Assembly (NCBI RefSeq): GCF_003862495.1
Contig: NZ_RRCH01000031.1
Span: 1 to 64,000 of the forward strand
Reading direction: 5' to 3'
Source: Halocatena pleomorpha
GTDB lineage: Archaea > Halobacteriota > Halobacteria > Halobacteriales > Haloarculaceae
DNA: 64,000 nucleotides
A program made the position numbers and the translations under genes. Each line of letters starts with the position of its first letter. Within the stretch, counting starts at the first letter, position 1. Below, piece by piece: positions 42,018-50,440 of this stretch. The notes under the pieces were generated by a model. It saw nothing but the letters and a program-made list of their open reading frames with translations. It was not told the origin of the DNA and made no database searches.

Positions 42018-43490
42018 TCAGTCGTCGTCGGCTGTCGTGGCGTCGGTGGTGCTTCCGGCATCCGCTTCCGCCGGTGGCTGTGTGCTGTGCATCCGCCACC
42101 CGGTAACACCCATAACGAGCAGTATCACCGGCGAGAGGAATCCGAGGAAGTAGTACGGCGCGTACGCGAGCGTCGGAACGCCGAGCACGCCGGCCATGTA
42201 GACGCCGCCGGCGTTCCACGGGATCAACGCGCTGGTAACAGTACCACTTGACTCGACGGCACGCGAGAGATTCCGTGACTCAAGATCGAAGTCATCGTAC
42301 AGTCCCCGCAGCGTCATGCCGGGTACGACGATACTCATGTACTGCTCGGCAGCAAGCGCGTTCATCGCTACGGCCGAGATGGCGGTGCCAGCGGTTAACC
42401 CGGCGACGCTTTCGATCATTCGGCCGATGTGGTGTGCGAGCACCGCGAGCACGCCTGTCCGTTCCAACAGTCCTCCGAGCGCAAGCGCCGCGACGACGAT
42501 CGTGATCGTCCACGTCGATCCCATGAGACCGCCGCTGGCGAGCAGTTCGTTAACCAGTTCAGCACCCGTCTGGGGATCAGTTCCGGACTGGGCGATCTCC
42601 CACGCCGCCGTGAACGAGACACCTTGAACGAGGATCGTCGTTCCCACGCCGAAGAACACGCCTGAGACGAGCGATGGAAGCGCTGGCACGCCCGCGAGCG
42701 CAAGCCCAAACGCCACGAACAGCGGGAGAAACACGACCGGATGCAACGAATATGAGCCTGCGATCGCGGTTTGGATCGTCTCGATCCGTCCGGCGGGGAT
42801 GGATCCCTGCGCAGCGAGTCCGAGAGACGCGTAGGCGAGCAGAGAGATCCCGAACGCCAGCGTTGTCCCGGTGCGCATGGTTCGGACGTGTGTCATCAGA
42901 TCGGTGTTTGTCACCGCAGCCGCGAGATTCGTCGTGTCCGACAGCGGCGAGAGCTTATCACCGGTGTACGCCCCTGTAAGGAGCGCTCCAGCAGCCATTG
43001 CGAGAGGAACCCCAAGCCCTTGAGCGATTCCCATGAACGCAACGCCAATCGTTCCGGCCGTCGTCCACGAGGAACCGACAGCGAACGCCACCACCAGCCC
43101 TAACACGGCGGTTGCGGGAAGGAACACTGACGGCGATAGGAGATCTAAGCCGTAGTAGATCAGCGCCGGGATCGTCCCTGCCGACATCCATGTGGCGATC
43201 AGGGTGTAGATCACAAACAGGATGAGTATCGCCTGCATCCCCATCCGGAGTGCGTCGACGAGTCCCTCATACTGTGTCTCCCACGGTACGCCACTCCAGT
43301 ACCGACCGACCAATCCAGTCAGAACGATCGCCCATAACAACGGAAGATGTGGATCAAGATCTAACAGCACCGCCCCCACGCTCAAGAAGACGAGCATACC
43401 GATCACTGGAATCAGCGCCTGAAACAGGGTCGGCCGCCGTTCCGGCGGCAGATCGTCGTAACTCAACGGTTCGAACGAAAGGGATGCCAT
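42018..43490 (-). CDS. nhaC: Na+/H+ antiporter NhaC family
   Basis: The 490-aa polytopic protein (about 12 segments) starts at ATG 43490. Family features include GVPWETQYEGLVDALRMGMQAILILFVIYTLIATWMSAGTIPALIYYG, AFAVGSSWTTAGTIGVAFMGIA, AGALLTGAYTGDKLSPLSDTTNLAAA, and ALAAEQYMSIVVPGMTL. The GDKLSPLSDTTNLA loop is the NhaC hallmark for cation coordination. It exports sodium in exchange for protons for pH and salt homeostasis. AATATACAGG on the minus strand (43521-43530) is a likely TATA box about 30-40 bp upstream. Confidence 0.9.
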   Translation of the reverse strand: MASLSFEPLSYDDLPPERRPTLFQALIPVIGMLVFLSVGAVLLDLDPHLPLLWAIVLTGLVGRYWSGVPWETQYEGLVDALRMGMQAILILFVIYTLIATWMSAGTIPALIYYGLDLLSPSVFLPATAVLGLVVAFAVGSSWTTAGTIGVAFMGIAQGLGVPLAMAAGALLTGAYTGDKLSPLSDTTNLAAAVTNTDLMTHVRTMRTGTTLAFGISLLAYASLGLAAQGSIPAGRIETIQTAIAGSYSLHPVVFLPLFVAFGLALAGVPALPSLVSGVFFGVGTTILVQGVSFTAAWEIAQSGTDPQTGAELVNELLASGGLMGSTWTITIVVAALALGGLLERTGVLAVLAHHIGRMIESVAGLTAGTAISAVAMNALAAEQYMSIVVPGMTLRGLYDDFDLESRNLSRAVESSGTVTSALIPWNAGGVYMAGVLGVPTLAYAPYYFLGFLSPVILLVMGVTGWRMHSTQPPAEADAGSTTDATTADDD

Positions 43491-43535
43491 TACCCCCGAT
43501 ATCACTTCGAGGAATTTGAACCTGTATATTCATTA

Positions 43536-43553
43536 CTCCCAGGTATGTGGGAG
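43536..43553. terminator. 6-bp hairpin between nhaC and surface protein gene
   Basis: CTCCCA-GGTATG-TGGGAG is a perfect inverted repeat upstream of the nhaC promoter and downstream of the surface protein operon. No T tract follows directly, so a terminator role is weak; it could instead bind a regulator. Confidence 0.25.
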
Positions 43554-43619
43554 ATCGTCACTCAGACAGCTGATGTGTCATTGCTGGCGTGATGGATCGG
43601 GAAGCGATCGCGACCCAGG

Positions 43620-44909
43620 TTACGGGCGGTGAATTCGATCGAGTTCGTCGGTTGTGGGCGCGTTCACGATCGTTACAGTGCTGCCATCGCGGGTTACACG
43701 GAACGCGTCAGCGTAGGGATTGGATTCGGGAAGACGGTGTGTTCCATCGACGGCGCTGGCGTTGTGTCGTTCGAGAAGCCGTTCGTAGCCGTCAACGAAC
43801 TGTTTTGCGTCTCGTTCGGTGTCCCACTTCGTTTTCCAGACGTAGCCGTTCTGTCCATCCGTGTTGTTGTAAGGAACGAGTCGGTCACCAGCCCAACCGG
43901 CAGACAGCGGATGCGAGTAGTTCTCCCGACCGTTCTGCGGGGCTGGAATGACGCCGTTGGTCCGAAACATCGTGTATATCGACACTTCTCCGACCGTCTC
44001 TTCTTGGGGAGAGCCAGCGAACCGCTGCCAGTTCCCGGTTGATCGATCAGTTATTCGAACGGATTCGGGACGCTCATCCGGGTATCGCGCCGGATGAATG
44101 ATCTGCTCAGTGCTTTCAGGAAACGATTCGTAGGCGTCGTTGACCGTCTCCCATCCGCCGCGCTCGGAGAGCGCTCGGATAAACGCCGGGCCTTGGATGT
44201 ACGGCATGCTGATCGTCGTGTACACGCCTTGATTCCGGTCGGCGTTGTCAGCGGACTGTCCCGGCTGTGGGAGACACGACCACGACCCGCCACACCGGTG
44301 GCGATACTCATACTCGACTGCGTTCGCGTCACCTTCGACCAGTCCGTTGGCTGCAAGCTGTGCGTCCCGTGTCTCCGTGCGAACATTCAGAGTAAGCTGT
44401 TGGTCCTGAAGAGCGTGTGTGAGTTCGTGCGCAAGGGTGTAGGGATCGATACGAGGGGTATTGCTGTCGCTTACGATGACGATATCTCCCTCAGAGTAAT
44501 ACCCAAGCACCGAGCCACGGTACACGTCTGAGACGGCTTCAGTCGCGTTCGTCGGTTCGTCAACGAGAAACAGCGCCTCCCACACCTGTTCGGTCCACTC
44601 AGTCGCGTTCGTCGATGAAAGCCCGAACTGTTTGCGTTGCTCGCGGTACGCAGCGCGGGAGATAACACGGACAGAAACATCGCGGTCGAATTCCAATCCC
44701 CGAATCACCTCGATACGGGCCATCGTTCGATGAACGACGCTCGCGCGTTCAGACTCGTTGAGACCGTCATCGGTCGTCACGTCCAGTTCGTCGGTCGCGC
44801 TGTATCCGCCTTCGCGTCCGATCGCATCTTCTGTCCCAAACGGCATCGAACAGCCAGCTGTCACGGTAAGTGACGCGAGTACGAGGAGGGCTATCCGCCG
44901 CTCATCCAT
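43620..44909 (-). CDS. Hvo_1808-type surface lipoprotein with HExxH motif (copy 1)
   Basis: The 429-aa protein starts at ATG 44909 with a signal peptide and lipobox (LTVTAGC, Cys20). The core contains YTLAHELTHALQDQQL (His161, Glu162, His165), an HExxH zinc-protease motif, then AANGLVEGDANAVEYEYRHRCGG, where a downstream Glu is a candidate third ligand as in gluzincins. The C-terminus ends TVTIVNAPTTDEL, shared with its neighbour. I recall this class as the Hvo_1808 family surface protein. It is the second gene of a tandem pair, overlapping the upstream paralogue by 8 bp. Confidence 0.85.
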   Translation of the reverse strand: MDERRIALLVLASLTVTAGCSMPFGTEDAIGREGGYSATDELDVTTDDGLNESERASVVHRTMARIEVIRGLEFDRDVSVRVISRAAYREQRKQFGLSSTNATEWTEQVWEALFLVDEPTNATEAVSDVYRGSVLGYYSEGDIVIVSDSNTPRIDPYTLAHELTHALQDQQLTLNVRTETRDAQLAANGLVEGDANAVEYEYRHRCGGSWSCLPQPGQSADNADRNQGVYTTISMPYIQGPAFIRALSERGGWETVNDAYESFPESTEQIIHPARYPDERPESVRITDRSTGNWQRFAGSPQEETVGEVSIYTMFRTNGVIPAPQNGRENYSHPLSAGWAGDRLVPYNNTDGQNGYVWKTKWDTERDAKQFVDGYERLLERHNASAVDGTHRLPESNPYADAFRVTRDGSTVTIVNAPTTDELDRIHRP

Positions 44910-46359
44910 TAGACGCCCCCGATCGAACGTCACTGAGATCGTCGGTCGTGGGCGCGTTCACGATGTGGACCGTCGAATCGGTTACCGTTACCGAGAACGC
45001 ATCCGCAAAGGGACCGCTCTCGATGACCCACGTTCCGTTACCGGTTTTCGTCCCGCCCCAGTGGCTGAGAAGCGCCCGGTATGCGTCTGCAAACTCCGAG
45101 GCGTTCTGTGAGGAGTCCCACTGTATCTTCCACACGTAGCCAGTTTTGCCGTTTTTCTCGTACACGTGAAGCCGATCGCCGTTCCATCCTGTCGTGGCCG
45201 AGAGACCGTAGTCGAGTGAGTTCGAACTGCCATCACCACCGGTGTTCAAAATCGCGTTCCGAGAAACGACTTCAGATCGGTTGTACGAATCGAACGCGGT
45301 TTGAGCGAACATTACGGTCAGCGCCGACTGTCCGAGAACGGCGTGGTCCGGGCGTGTCTCGCCTCGTTTTTCAGGATTCAGACTGACTCGTTCCCAGCCG
45401 TTTCGGTTGTGGTCTGCGAGGGACACAGACGCCGGCTGGTCAGTGCCAGACTTCTCGGGATGGATCACCTGCTCGGTCGTCGTGGGAGGTTCCGAAAACA
45501 GCGTATCGATCCGGTCCCATCCGCCCTGGCGCTGATTGGTGGCGACGAATTCCAACCCCTCCGCATACGGGAAGTAATCGAGCAGATAGATGCCCCAGTT
45601 GTTCGGTGGCGATGACGTTCCGCCCGAGTCGGAATTCGGGAGGCAGTCCCACTCGCTACCACAAAGCGACATGTATCGTTGTTGGACGAGGTTCGCCTCG
45701 CCTTCGATCAGTCCGTTGACCGCGTTGTACTTGTCTCGCGTCGTTTTGTTGTACGAGGAGAGATTGAACTGTTGGTCTTGGAGGGCGTGTGTGAGTTCGT
45801 GGGCCAGCGTTCGTTCACCGTCGAGCGTTGGCGTTTCGCTGTCGCTCACGATGACGATCGACTTCTCGTCGTGGCTGTAGTAGCCCAGAACGTTTTCCCC
45901 GCGGCTGGTGCTCTGTGTGTTGAGTGAATCAGTTCTCTCCCCGACGAGAAACATCGCCTCGAATTTCGCGTTGTCGAACTGTCGGAACGACGCCGAGACG
46001 TTTGCGGTTTCCTGTCCCTGTTTGAACTCGGATCTCGACTGGATCTCGACTGAAACGTTCTCTTTAAACTCCGTTCCGCGAACGAGTTCCACACGAGCCA
46101 TGGCCCTTGAAACGACGGCCTCCCGTTCGCTTTTGTTGAGACCGTCGGCGGCGTCGATTGACAGCGTTTGATTGTGGGTATAGCCGTTCTGCCGGCCGAT
46201 ATCTGGGTTGTCCGCCCCATCAGACGCGGTCAGATTAGCCGACTCGATCTGGTTTTCGGGTGCTGTTTTAGTCGGAGACGAATCTGTTCCAAGGGTCGGC
46301 ATAGAGCCACACCCAGCGAGAACGACCATAACGAGGAGCACCACCGGACGGAATCGCAT
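44902..46359 (-). CDS. Hvo_1808-type surface lipoprotein with HExxH motif (copy 2)
   Basis: The 485-aa paralogue of the downstream gene starts at ATG 46359: signal peptide VLLVMVVLAGC (lipobox Cys17), SRAMARVELVRGTEFKENVSVEI, RTLAHELTHALQDQQFNL (His187, Glu188, His191), AVNGLIEGEANLVQQRYMSLCG, and DSTVHIVNAPTTDDL at the end. Aligning by eye, the two share the same order of motifs throughout, so they arose by tandem duplication. It is the first gene of the pair and overlaps the second by 8 bp. It may be an external zinc protease or a substrate-binding relative. Confidence 0.85.
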   Translation of the reverse strand: MRFRPVVLLVMVVLAGCGSMPTLGTDSSPTKTAPENQIESANLTASDGADNPDIGRQNGYTHNQTLSIDAADGLNKSEREAVVSRAMARVELVRGTEFKENVSVEIQSRSEFKQGQETANVSASFRQFDNAKFEAMFLVGERTDSLNTQSTSRGENVLGYYSHDEKSIVIVSDSETPTLDGERTLAHELTHALQDQQFNLSSYNKTTRDKYNAVNGLIEGEANLVQQRYMSLCGSEWDCLPNSDSGGTSSPPNNWGIYLLDYFPYAEGLEFVATNQRQGGWDRIDTLFSEPPTTTEQVIHPEKSGTDQPASVSLADHNRNGWERVSLNPEKRGETRPDHAVLGQSALTVMFAQTAFDSYNRSEVVSRNAILNTGGDGSSNSLDYGLSATTGWNGDRLHVYEKNGKTGYVWKIQWDSSQNASEFADAYRALLSHWGGTKTGNGTWVIESGPFADAFSVTVTDSTVHIVNAPTTDDLSDVRSGASNG

Positions 46360-46432
46360 ATCTAACCGTGAGTCGCAATCGGGAAAAACACCACGGAAGA
46401 AACGTTTTGACTCCCGATCGTCAACGTATACC

Positions 46433-47005
46433 ATGCAGTTCGATCCCGAGACGACCGCTGTGGTCGTTATCGACATGCAAAACGGCTTCTGTCACCCAGA
46501 GGGGAGTCTGTACGCTCCTGACAGCGAGGCGGCCATCGGTCCCGTTCGTGAAGTCATCGAACTGGCGCGCACTGTTGGCGCACAGGTGATTTACACCCGT
46601 GATGTCCACCCAGAGGGGCAGTTTGATGACACCCACTACTACGATGAATTCGACCGGTGGGGCGAGCACGTGCTCGAAGGAACGTGGGAGACCGAGATTG
46701 TCGAGGGACTGCCCGTCGAATCTGATGATCACGTCGTCACGAAACACACCTACGACGCGTTCTACCGCACTGATCTCGAAGGGTTTCTGGACACCCACGG
46801 CATTCGTGATCTGCTCATCTGCGGGACGCTCGCCAACGTCTGTGTGCTGCACACCGCCGGCAGTGCCGGTCTTCGGGATTTCCGTCCTGTCATCGTCGAG
46901 AACGCGGTCGGCGTCATCGAAGACGAGCACCGCGAGTACGCACTCGAACACACCGACTGGCTGTTCGGGGAAATCAGACCGATCGAGGCGATCCAATTCG
47001 CGTGA
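46433..47005 (+). CDS. isochorismatase-family hydrolase (nicotinamidase-like)
   Basis: The 190-aa protein has the cysteine-hydrolase triad: Asp in VVVIDMQNGFC, Lys in VVTKHTYDAFYRTDL and Cys in ICGTLANVCVLHTA. YTRDVHPEGQFDD includes the DxH metal pair seen in nicotinamidases, and GEHVLEGTWETEIVEGL fits. Nicotinamide deamination to nicotinate is the most likely reaction, feeding the nicotinate phosphoribosyltransferase at 40799, but related enzymes act on isochorismate or other amides. It is divergent from the surface lipoprotein pair. Confidence 0.8.
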   Translation: MQFDPETTAVVVIDMQNGFCHPEGSLYAPDSEAAIGPVREVIELARTVGAQVIYTRDVHPEGQFDDTHYYDEFDRWGEHVLEGTWETEIVEGLPVESDDHVVTKHTYDAFYRTDLEGFLDTHGIRDLLICGTLANVCVLHTAGSAGLRDFRPVIVENAVGVIEDEHREYALEHTDWLFGEIRPIEAIQFA

Positions 47006-47076
47006 CGCTGTTGAGCAAAACTGCCTGTCTGGCTGGGTCAGTCGGATCGCCCACCCAAAGCGAAACGCAAGTTCGT

Positions 47077-47120
47077 TCCGCTTCGGTACGCTTCGGTACG
47101 CTTCGGTACGCTTCGTATCG
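47077..47120. repeat. 10-bp tandem repeat (CTTCGGTACG)
   Basis: CTTCGGTACG occurs three times in perfect register (47081-47110), flanked by a partial copy at 47077-47080 and a degenerate fourth copy, CTTCGTATCG, at 47111-47120. It lies between convergent genes. It is a simple tandem array, not CRISPR. Copy number may vary among strains. Confidence 0.8.
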
Positions 47121-47169
47121 ATGCTTCGGGTCCTCGAACGAGAGTCAATGAGCAGGCGTCGCCGGCGGT

Positions 47170-47616
47170 CTACTCCTGAAACAGCCGGTACGCGCCTTGT
47201 CCGACGGCGACGGGTTGGATGTCGCCATCCTGTGTCTCGCTTTCGACGGTCACTCGGCTGATCCCGACGCTGTTGCCAGCCCGGACGACTTCAGCGCGGG
47301 CGGTGAGATCGCCAGCGGCCCGTCGGAGGTAGTTGACGTTGAGGTTGATCGTCGCCACCTCGCCACCGAGCGGGTTTTCGAGATGCGGACGGAGCGCCAC
47401 GCCCCCGGCGGTGTCGACGAGCGTGGCCGCGATCCCGCCGTGCATCGTCGGCGGGTCGGTCGGGTTGGTGAGTTTCTCATCGAATGGGATGGTGAGCGTC
47501 ATGCCGTCGAACGTGAAATCATCGACCGTCACGCCGAGCCACGAGAGATAGCCGTGGTTCTGATCAATGAACTGCTGTACCAGCGCCACGGCATCGTCCG
47601 GAAAGTCCTCGGACAT
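47170..47616 (-). CDS. hotdog-fold thioesterase (PaaI-like)
   Basis: The 148-aa protein starts at ATG 47616. MHGGIAATLVDTAGGVALRPHL is the PaaI active-site helix (HGG...D with the conserved Asp), and VATINLNVNYLRRAAGDLTARAEVVRAG is the following strand pair. The predicted reaction is hydrolysis of an acyl- or aryl-CoA thioester. The gene sits between the isochorismatase and an oxidoreductase with no shared operon. Confidence 0.88.
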   Translation of the reverse strand: MSEDFPDDAVALVQQFIDQNHGYLSWLGVTVDDFTFDGMTLTIPFDEKLTNPTDPPTMHGGIAATLVDTAGGVALRPHLENPLGGEVATINLNVNYLRRAAGDLTARAEVVRAGNSVGISRVTVESETQDGDIQPVAVGQGAYRLFQE

Positions 47617-47767
47617 GCCCCTGCTCACGTGTGGGGAGGCTTGTACTCACCGATCACTGCCGAAATTGACGGCGGAAACGACTGTCCATTCTTGTTTCTC
47701 GTTTGAGGCGATCTCGGGAACGACCCAAGGATGGAAGTAACAACGCATCAAACTCCTGAGTAGAACG

Positions 47768-48781
47768 ATGAAAGCGTACGAAGTCCAAGAAACCGATCCC
47801 GACTACGAGGGAATCGTCCAGACTGAGCGCGAGCAGCCCACGCCGGCCGCTGATGCGGCACTCGTCCGCATTCATGCCTGCTCGATCAACTACCGCGATC
47901 TCGCCATTGCGAACGCCGAGCTCGCCTATCCCGGTGCGGAGTTGCCGGTGATTCCGCTGTCCGACGGCGCTGGCGAAGTCGTTGCAGTCGGATCAGAGGT
48001 CTCGCAGCTCTCCGTTGGCGATCGCGTCGCAACGCCGTTCGCACCCGACTGGATCGATGGCGAGGGCACACCCGAACGGCTCGCCCGCTCGACGGGTGGA
48101 ACGATCGACGGCGCGCTGACGGAGTACGCGACGTTCCCTGCTGAGAGCCTCCCGCAGCTTCCTCCGCATTTCTCCTACGAACAGGGGGCAACGCTCTCCT
48201 GTGCGGGGCTGACAGCGTGGCGGGCGCTCGTCGAGGACGGCGGTCTCAGTGCGGGGGAAACCGTGCTCGCACTCGGGACGGGCGGCGTCTCGACGTTCGC
48301 GTTGCAGTTCGCCACGATGCACGGTGCCACCGCTGTCGTCACCTCCTCAAGCGACAAGAAGCTCGAACGAGCCAGCGAACTCGGTGCTGAAGAGACAATC
48401 AACTACGAATCGACGCCCGAATGGGGTGCGGTCGTCCACCAGCACACCGGCGGCGTCGACCACGTCGTAGAAGTCGGCGGAGCAGGAACGTTGGCGCAGT
48501 CGTTACAAGCGGCCGACGCCAACGGCCACGTCCACCTCATCGGCGTGCTCAGTGGTTCTGAGGGAAAGGTTGATCCCGCCCCCATGCTTCATAAATCGCT
48601 CACTGTCACCGGGGTGACCGTCGGAAGTCGAGCGATGTTCGACCGGATGAACGACGCCATTGCCACGACGGGGATGGAGCCGGTCATCGATCGCGTATTC
48701 GACTTCGACGATGTCCGGGCGGCCTACCGGTACGTCGACCGCGGCGAACACCACGGGAAGGTCGTCATCTCGGTCGAATGA
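47768..48781 (+). CDS. MDR-family NAD(P)-dependent oxidoreductase
   Basis: The 337-aa protein has the medium-chain dehydrogenase fold: an N-terminal GroES-like domain (AALVRIHACSINYRDLAIANAELAYPGAELPVIPLSDGAGEVVAVGSEV), DRVATPF, and a Rossmann domain with ETVLALGTGGVSTFALQFATMHGATAVVTSSS (about residues 163-194). The catalytic zinc Cys of classical alcohol dehydrogenases is not evident, so a quinone-reductase or zinc-independent reductase is favoured. Substrate unknown. Single-gene unit divergent from the thioesterase. Confidence 0.85.
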   Translation: MKAYEVQETDPDYEGIVQTEREQPTPAADAALVRIHACSINYRDLAIANAELAYPGAELPVIPLSDGAGEVVAVGSEVSQLSVGDRVATPFAPDWIDGEGTPERLARSTGGTIDGALTEYATFPAESLPQLPPHFSYEQGATLSCAGLTAWRALVEDGGLSAGETVLALGTGGVSTFALQFATMHGATAVVTSSSDKKLERASELGAEETINYESTPEWGAVVHQHTGGVDHVVEVGGAGTLAQSLQAADANGHVHLIGVLSGSEGKVDPAPMLHKSLTVTGVTVGSRAMFDRMNDAIATTGMEPVIDRVFDFDDVRAAYRYVDRGEHHGKVVISVE

Positions 48782-48790
48782 GCGTCGGTC

Positions 48791-49654
48791 TCAGTCGCGT
48801 TGGACAGTGACAGTGATGTGCTCGCCCACGTCGAACCGGACGTTGGGACAGATCAGCTTCACGCCGAACGAATCGCGGGCCAGAAAGAACGACAACCCCG
48901 TGATCGGCGTTCCGTTGGCTGTGATCTCGATACTGTCCCACTGCACATCCCGGCCGTCGGCGCGACCGATGGGTGTTCCAGCCAGCGCGACGTTCTCAGT
49001 CGTCCCAGCCTGAGCCGCTCCATCCACGGCGAGCCACCCACCACCCGGGTAGTGGGGACACCCGCCGTCAAGCACCCCTGAACTGGCGGAACTCCCGTTA
49101 GCTACGTCGGTAGCTACTCCCACAAAGCACGCACCCGGATCGGGGTGTTCGGGTTGGTCGAGAACGACGTACGTCTCCCCGCGCTCAACGACGCGACCGG
49201 TGCCGTCCCACGCGAGTGCACGGAGGGGAACGTCTACCTCGATCGAAAGCGATCCCGACGCCCGGTAGGGATCGGCGTCGGACGGACGAAAGCCCAGATG
49301 GATGTGGTTGTCGACCCACGGATCGAAAAATCCGGTCCAAACGAACGTGCCGATCGGATCACCAACGGCGACGGAGTCGCCCGGTTCGACCGTCGGATCA
49401 ACGTGGAGCAGTCGGGCGATCGACGCGCCCGTGTCGAGGAGTAGCAGGTGATCATGGGCCGCGGCGGACGCCGTCTCTGGAGCGCGGACGCGCTGTGTAT
49501 CGAACACCGTTCCCGCCACGGGGCTGTGCGCAATCGTTTCGTCCGGCTCAGGGTAGAGATCGATCGCACACCCGCTGTCGTGAGCGGTGTACGGCGAGTT
49601 GTACAACGAGAACCGCTGATATTCCCCTAGCACATCACCAGAGAGGGTCGGCAT
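48791..49654 (-). CDS. M23-like (LytM-fold) haloarchaeal protein
   Basis: The 287-aa protein has no signal peptide. GCAIDLYPEPDETIAHSPVAGTVFDTQRV, then IARLLHVDPTVEPGDSVAVGDPIGTFVW and DNHIHLGFRPSDA resemble the M23/LytM beta-sheet fold, whose metal site uses HxxxD and HxH. The HxH is present (HIHL) but the first His is not at the expected place (it is a Gly four residues before the Asp), so the zinc site looks incomplete. The last 100 residues form a second beta-rich domain. In the cytosol of an archaeon without murein, the substrate is unknown. It ends a few bases from the MDR stop. Confidence 0.6.
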   Translation of the reverse strand: MPTLSGDVLGEYQRFSLYNSPYTAHDSGCAIDLYPEPDETIAHSPVAGTVFDTQRVRAPETASAAAHDHLLLLDTGASIARLLHVDPTVEPGDSVAVGDPIGTFVWTGFFDPWVDNHIHLGFRPSDADPYRASGSLSIEVDVPLRALAWDGTGRVVERGETYVVLDQPEHPDPGACFVGVATDVANGSSASSGVLDGGCPHYPGGGWLAVDGAAQAGTTENVALAGTPIGRADGRDVQWDSIEITANGTPITGLSFFLARDSFGVKLICPNVRFDVGEHITVTVQRD

Positions 49655-49707
49655 ACGTTGTGAGCTTCGAGCGCGAACCTTTAGCCCCGTCGCTCAAAGA
49701 ACCCTGT

Positions 49708-50379
49708 ATGCGCGTGCTCCGCGGTCGCGGCGAGACGATCGAGGACGATCGTTCGTACACTCGTGAGCTACTCCAAACCACGCGTGAAACCGGCGAATCG
49801 GGCGTTCGGGTGTGGCGACCACACCGGCAGATCGCGTTCGGTCGGCGCGACACGCACGAAAACGGGTACGAAGCCGCCCGAGTGACCGCAAGCGACCACG
49901 GCTATCCACCGACAGAACGCCCGGTCGGTGGGCGGGCAGTCGCCTACACGGGATCGACAGTCGCGTTCGCGCGCTCTAAACGGATCGACGACATTCGAAC
50001 TGGGTTACAATCACGGTACTCAGCCGTGACGACTGACATTCAGGTGGCGCTGTCTCGGGTGGGCGTCACCGCAGCACCCGGCGAGCCAGACGACTCGTTC
50101 TGTCCGGGAAGCCACTCGCTCCAAGCGACCGGAAAAATCGTCGGAATCGCCCAACGCGTTCGAAAGGACGCCGCGCTCGTTTCAGGGATCGTTATCGTCC
50201 GTGACCACGCCGCGATCGCAGCGGTGCTCGGAGACGTGTACGACGCGCTCGGACTGCCGTTCGCTCCCGACAGCGTCGGCAGCGTTGCCCGTGCAGGCGG
50301 TCCGAGCGATCCGCAGGCCGTCATCCACGAGATCGAACAGGCGCTTGCCGGCGACGATCCCACGATCGAACAGATATGA
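49708..50379 (+). CDS. lipoate-protein ligase family protein
   Basis: The 223-aa protein has the biotin/lipoate ligase fold: GVRVWRPHRQIAFGRRDTHENGYEAA, PPTERPVGGRAVAYTGSTVAFA (RxxGGxAV loop), CPGSHSLQATGKIVGIAQRVRKDAALVSGIVIV with the conserved Lys in TGKIVGIAQ. It probably attaches lipoate or a related acyl group to a carrier protein such as the 2-oxoacid dehydrogenase E2 or glycine cleavage H protein. It precedes dihydroorotase by 61 bp with no functional link. Confidence 0.82.
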   Translation: MRVLRGRGETIEDDRSYTRELLQTTRETGESGVRVWRPHRQIAFGRRDTHENGYEAARVTASDHGYPPTERPVGGRAVAYTGSTVAFARSKRIDDIRTGLQSRYSAVTTDIQVALSRVGVTAAPGEPDDSFCPGSHSLQATGKIVGIAQRVRKDAALVSGIVIVRDHAAIAAVLGDVYDALGLPFAPDSVGSVARAGGPSDPQAVIHEIEQALAGDDPTIEQI

Positions 50380-50440
50380 GCGTGGTGGGCCGATCGGAAC
50401 CGATCGCTGCAGTGAAGTCGTTCATGGGGGTATCGGGCGT

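Noticed and set aside
47077-47120. CRISPR array
   Set aside because: Repeats are 10 bp, directly adjacent without spacers; it is a simple tandem repeat.
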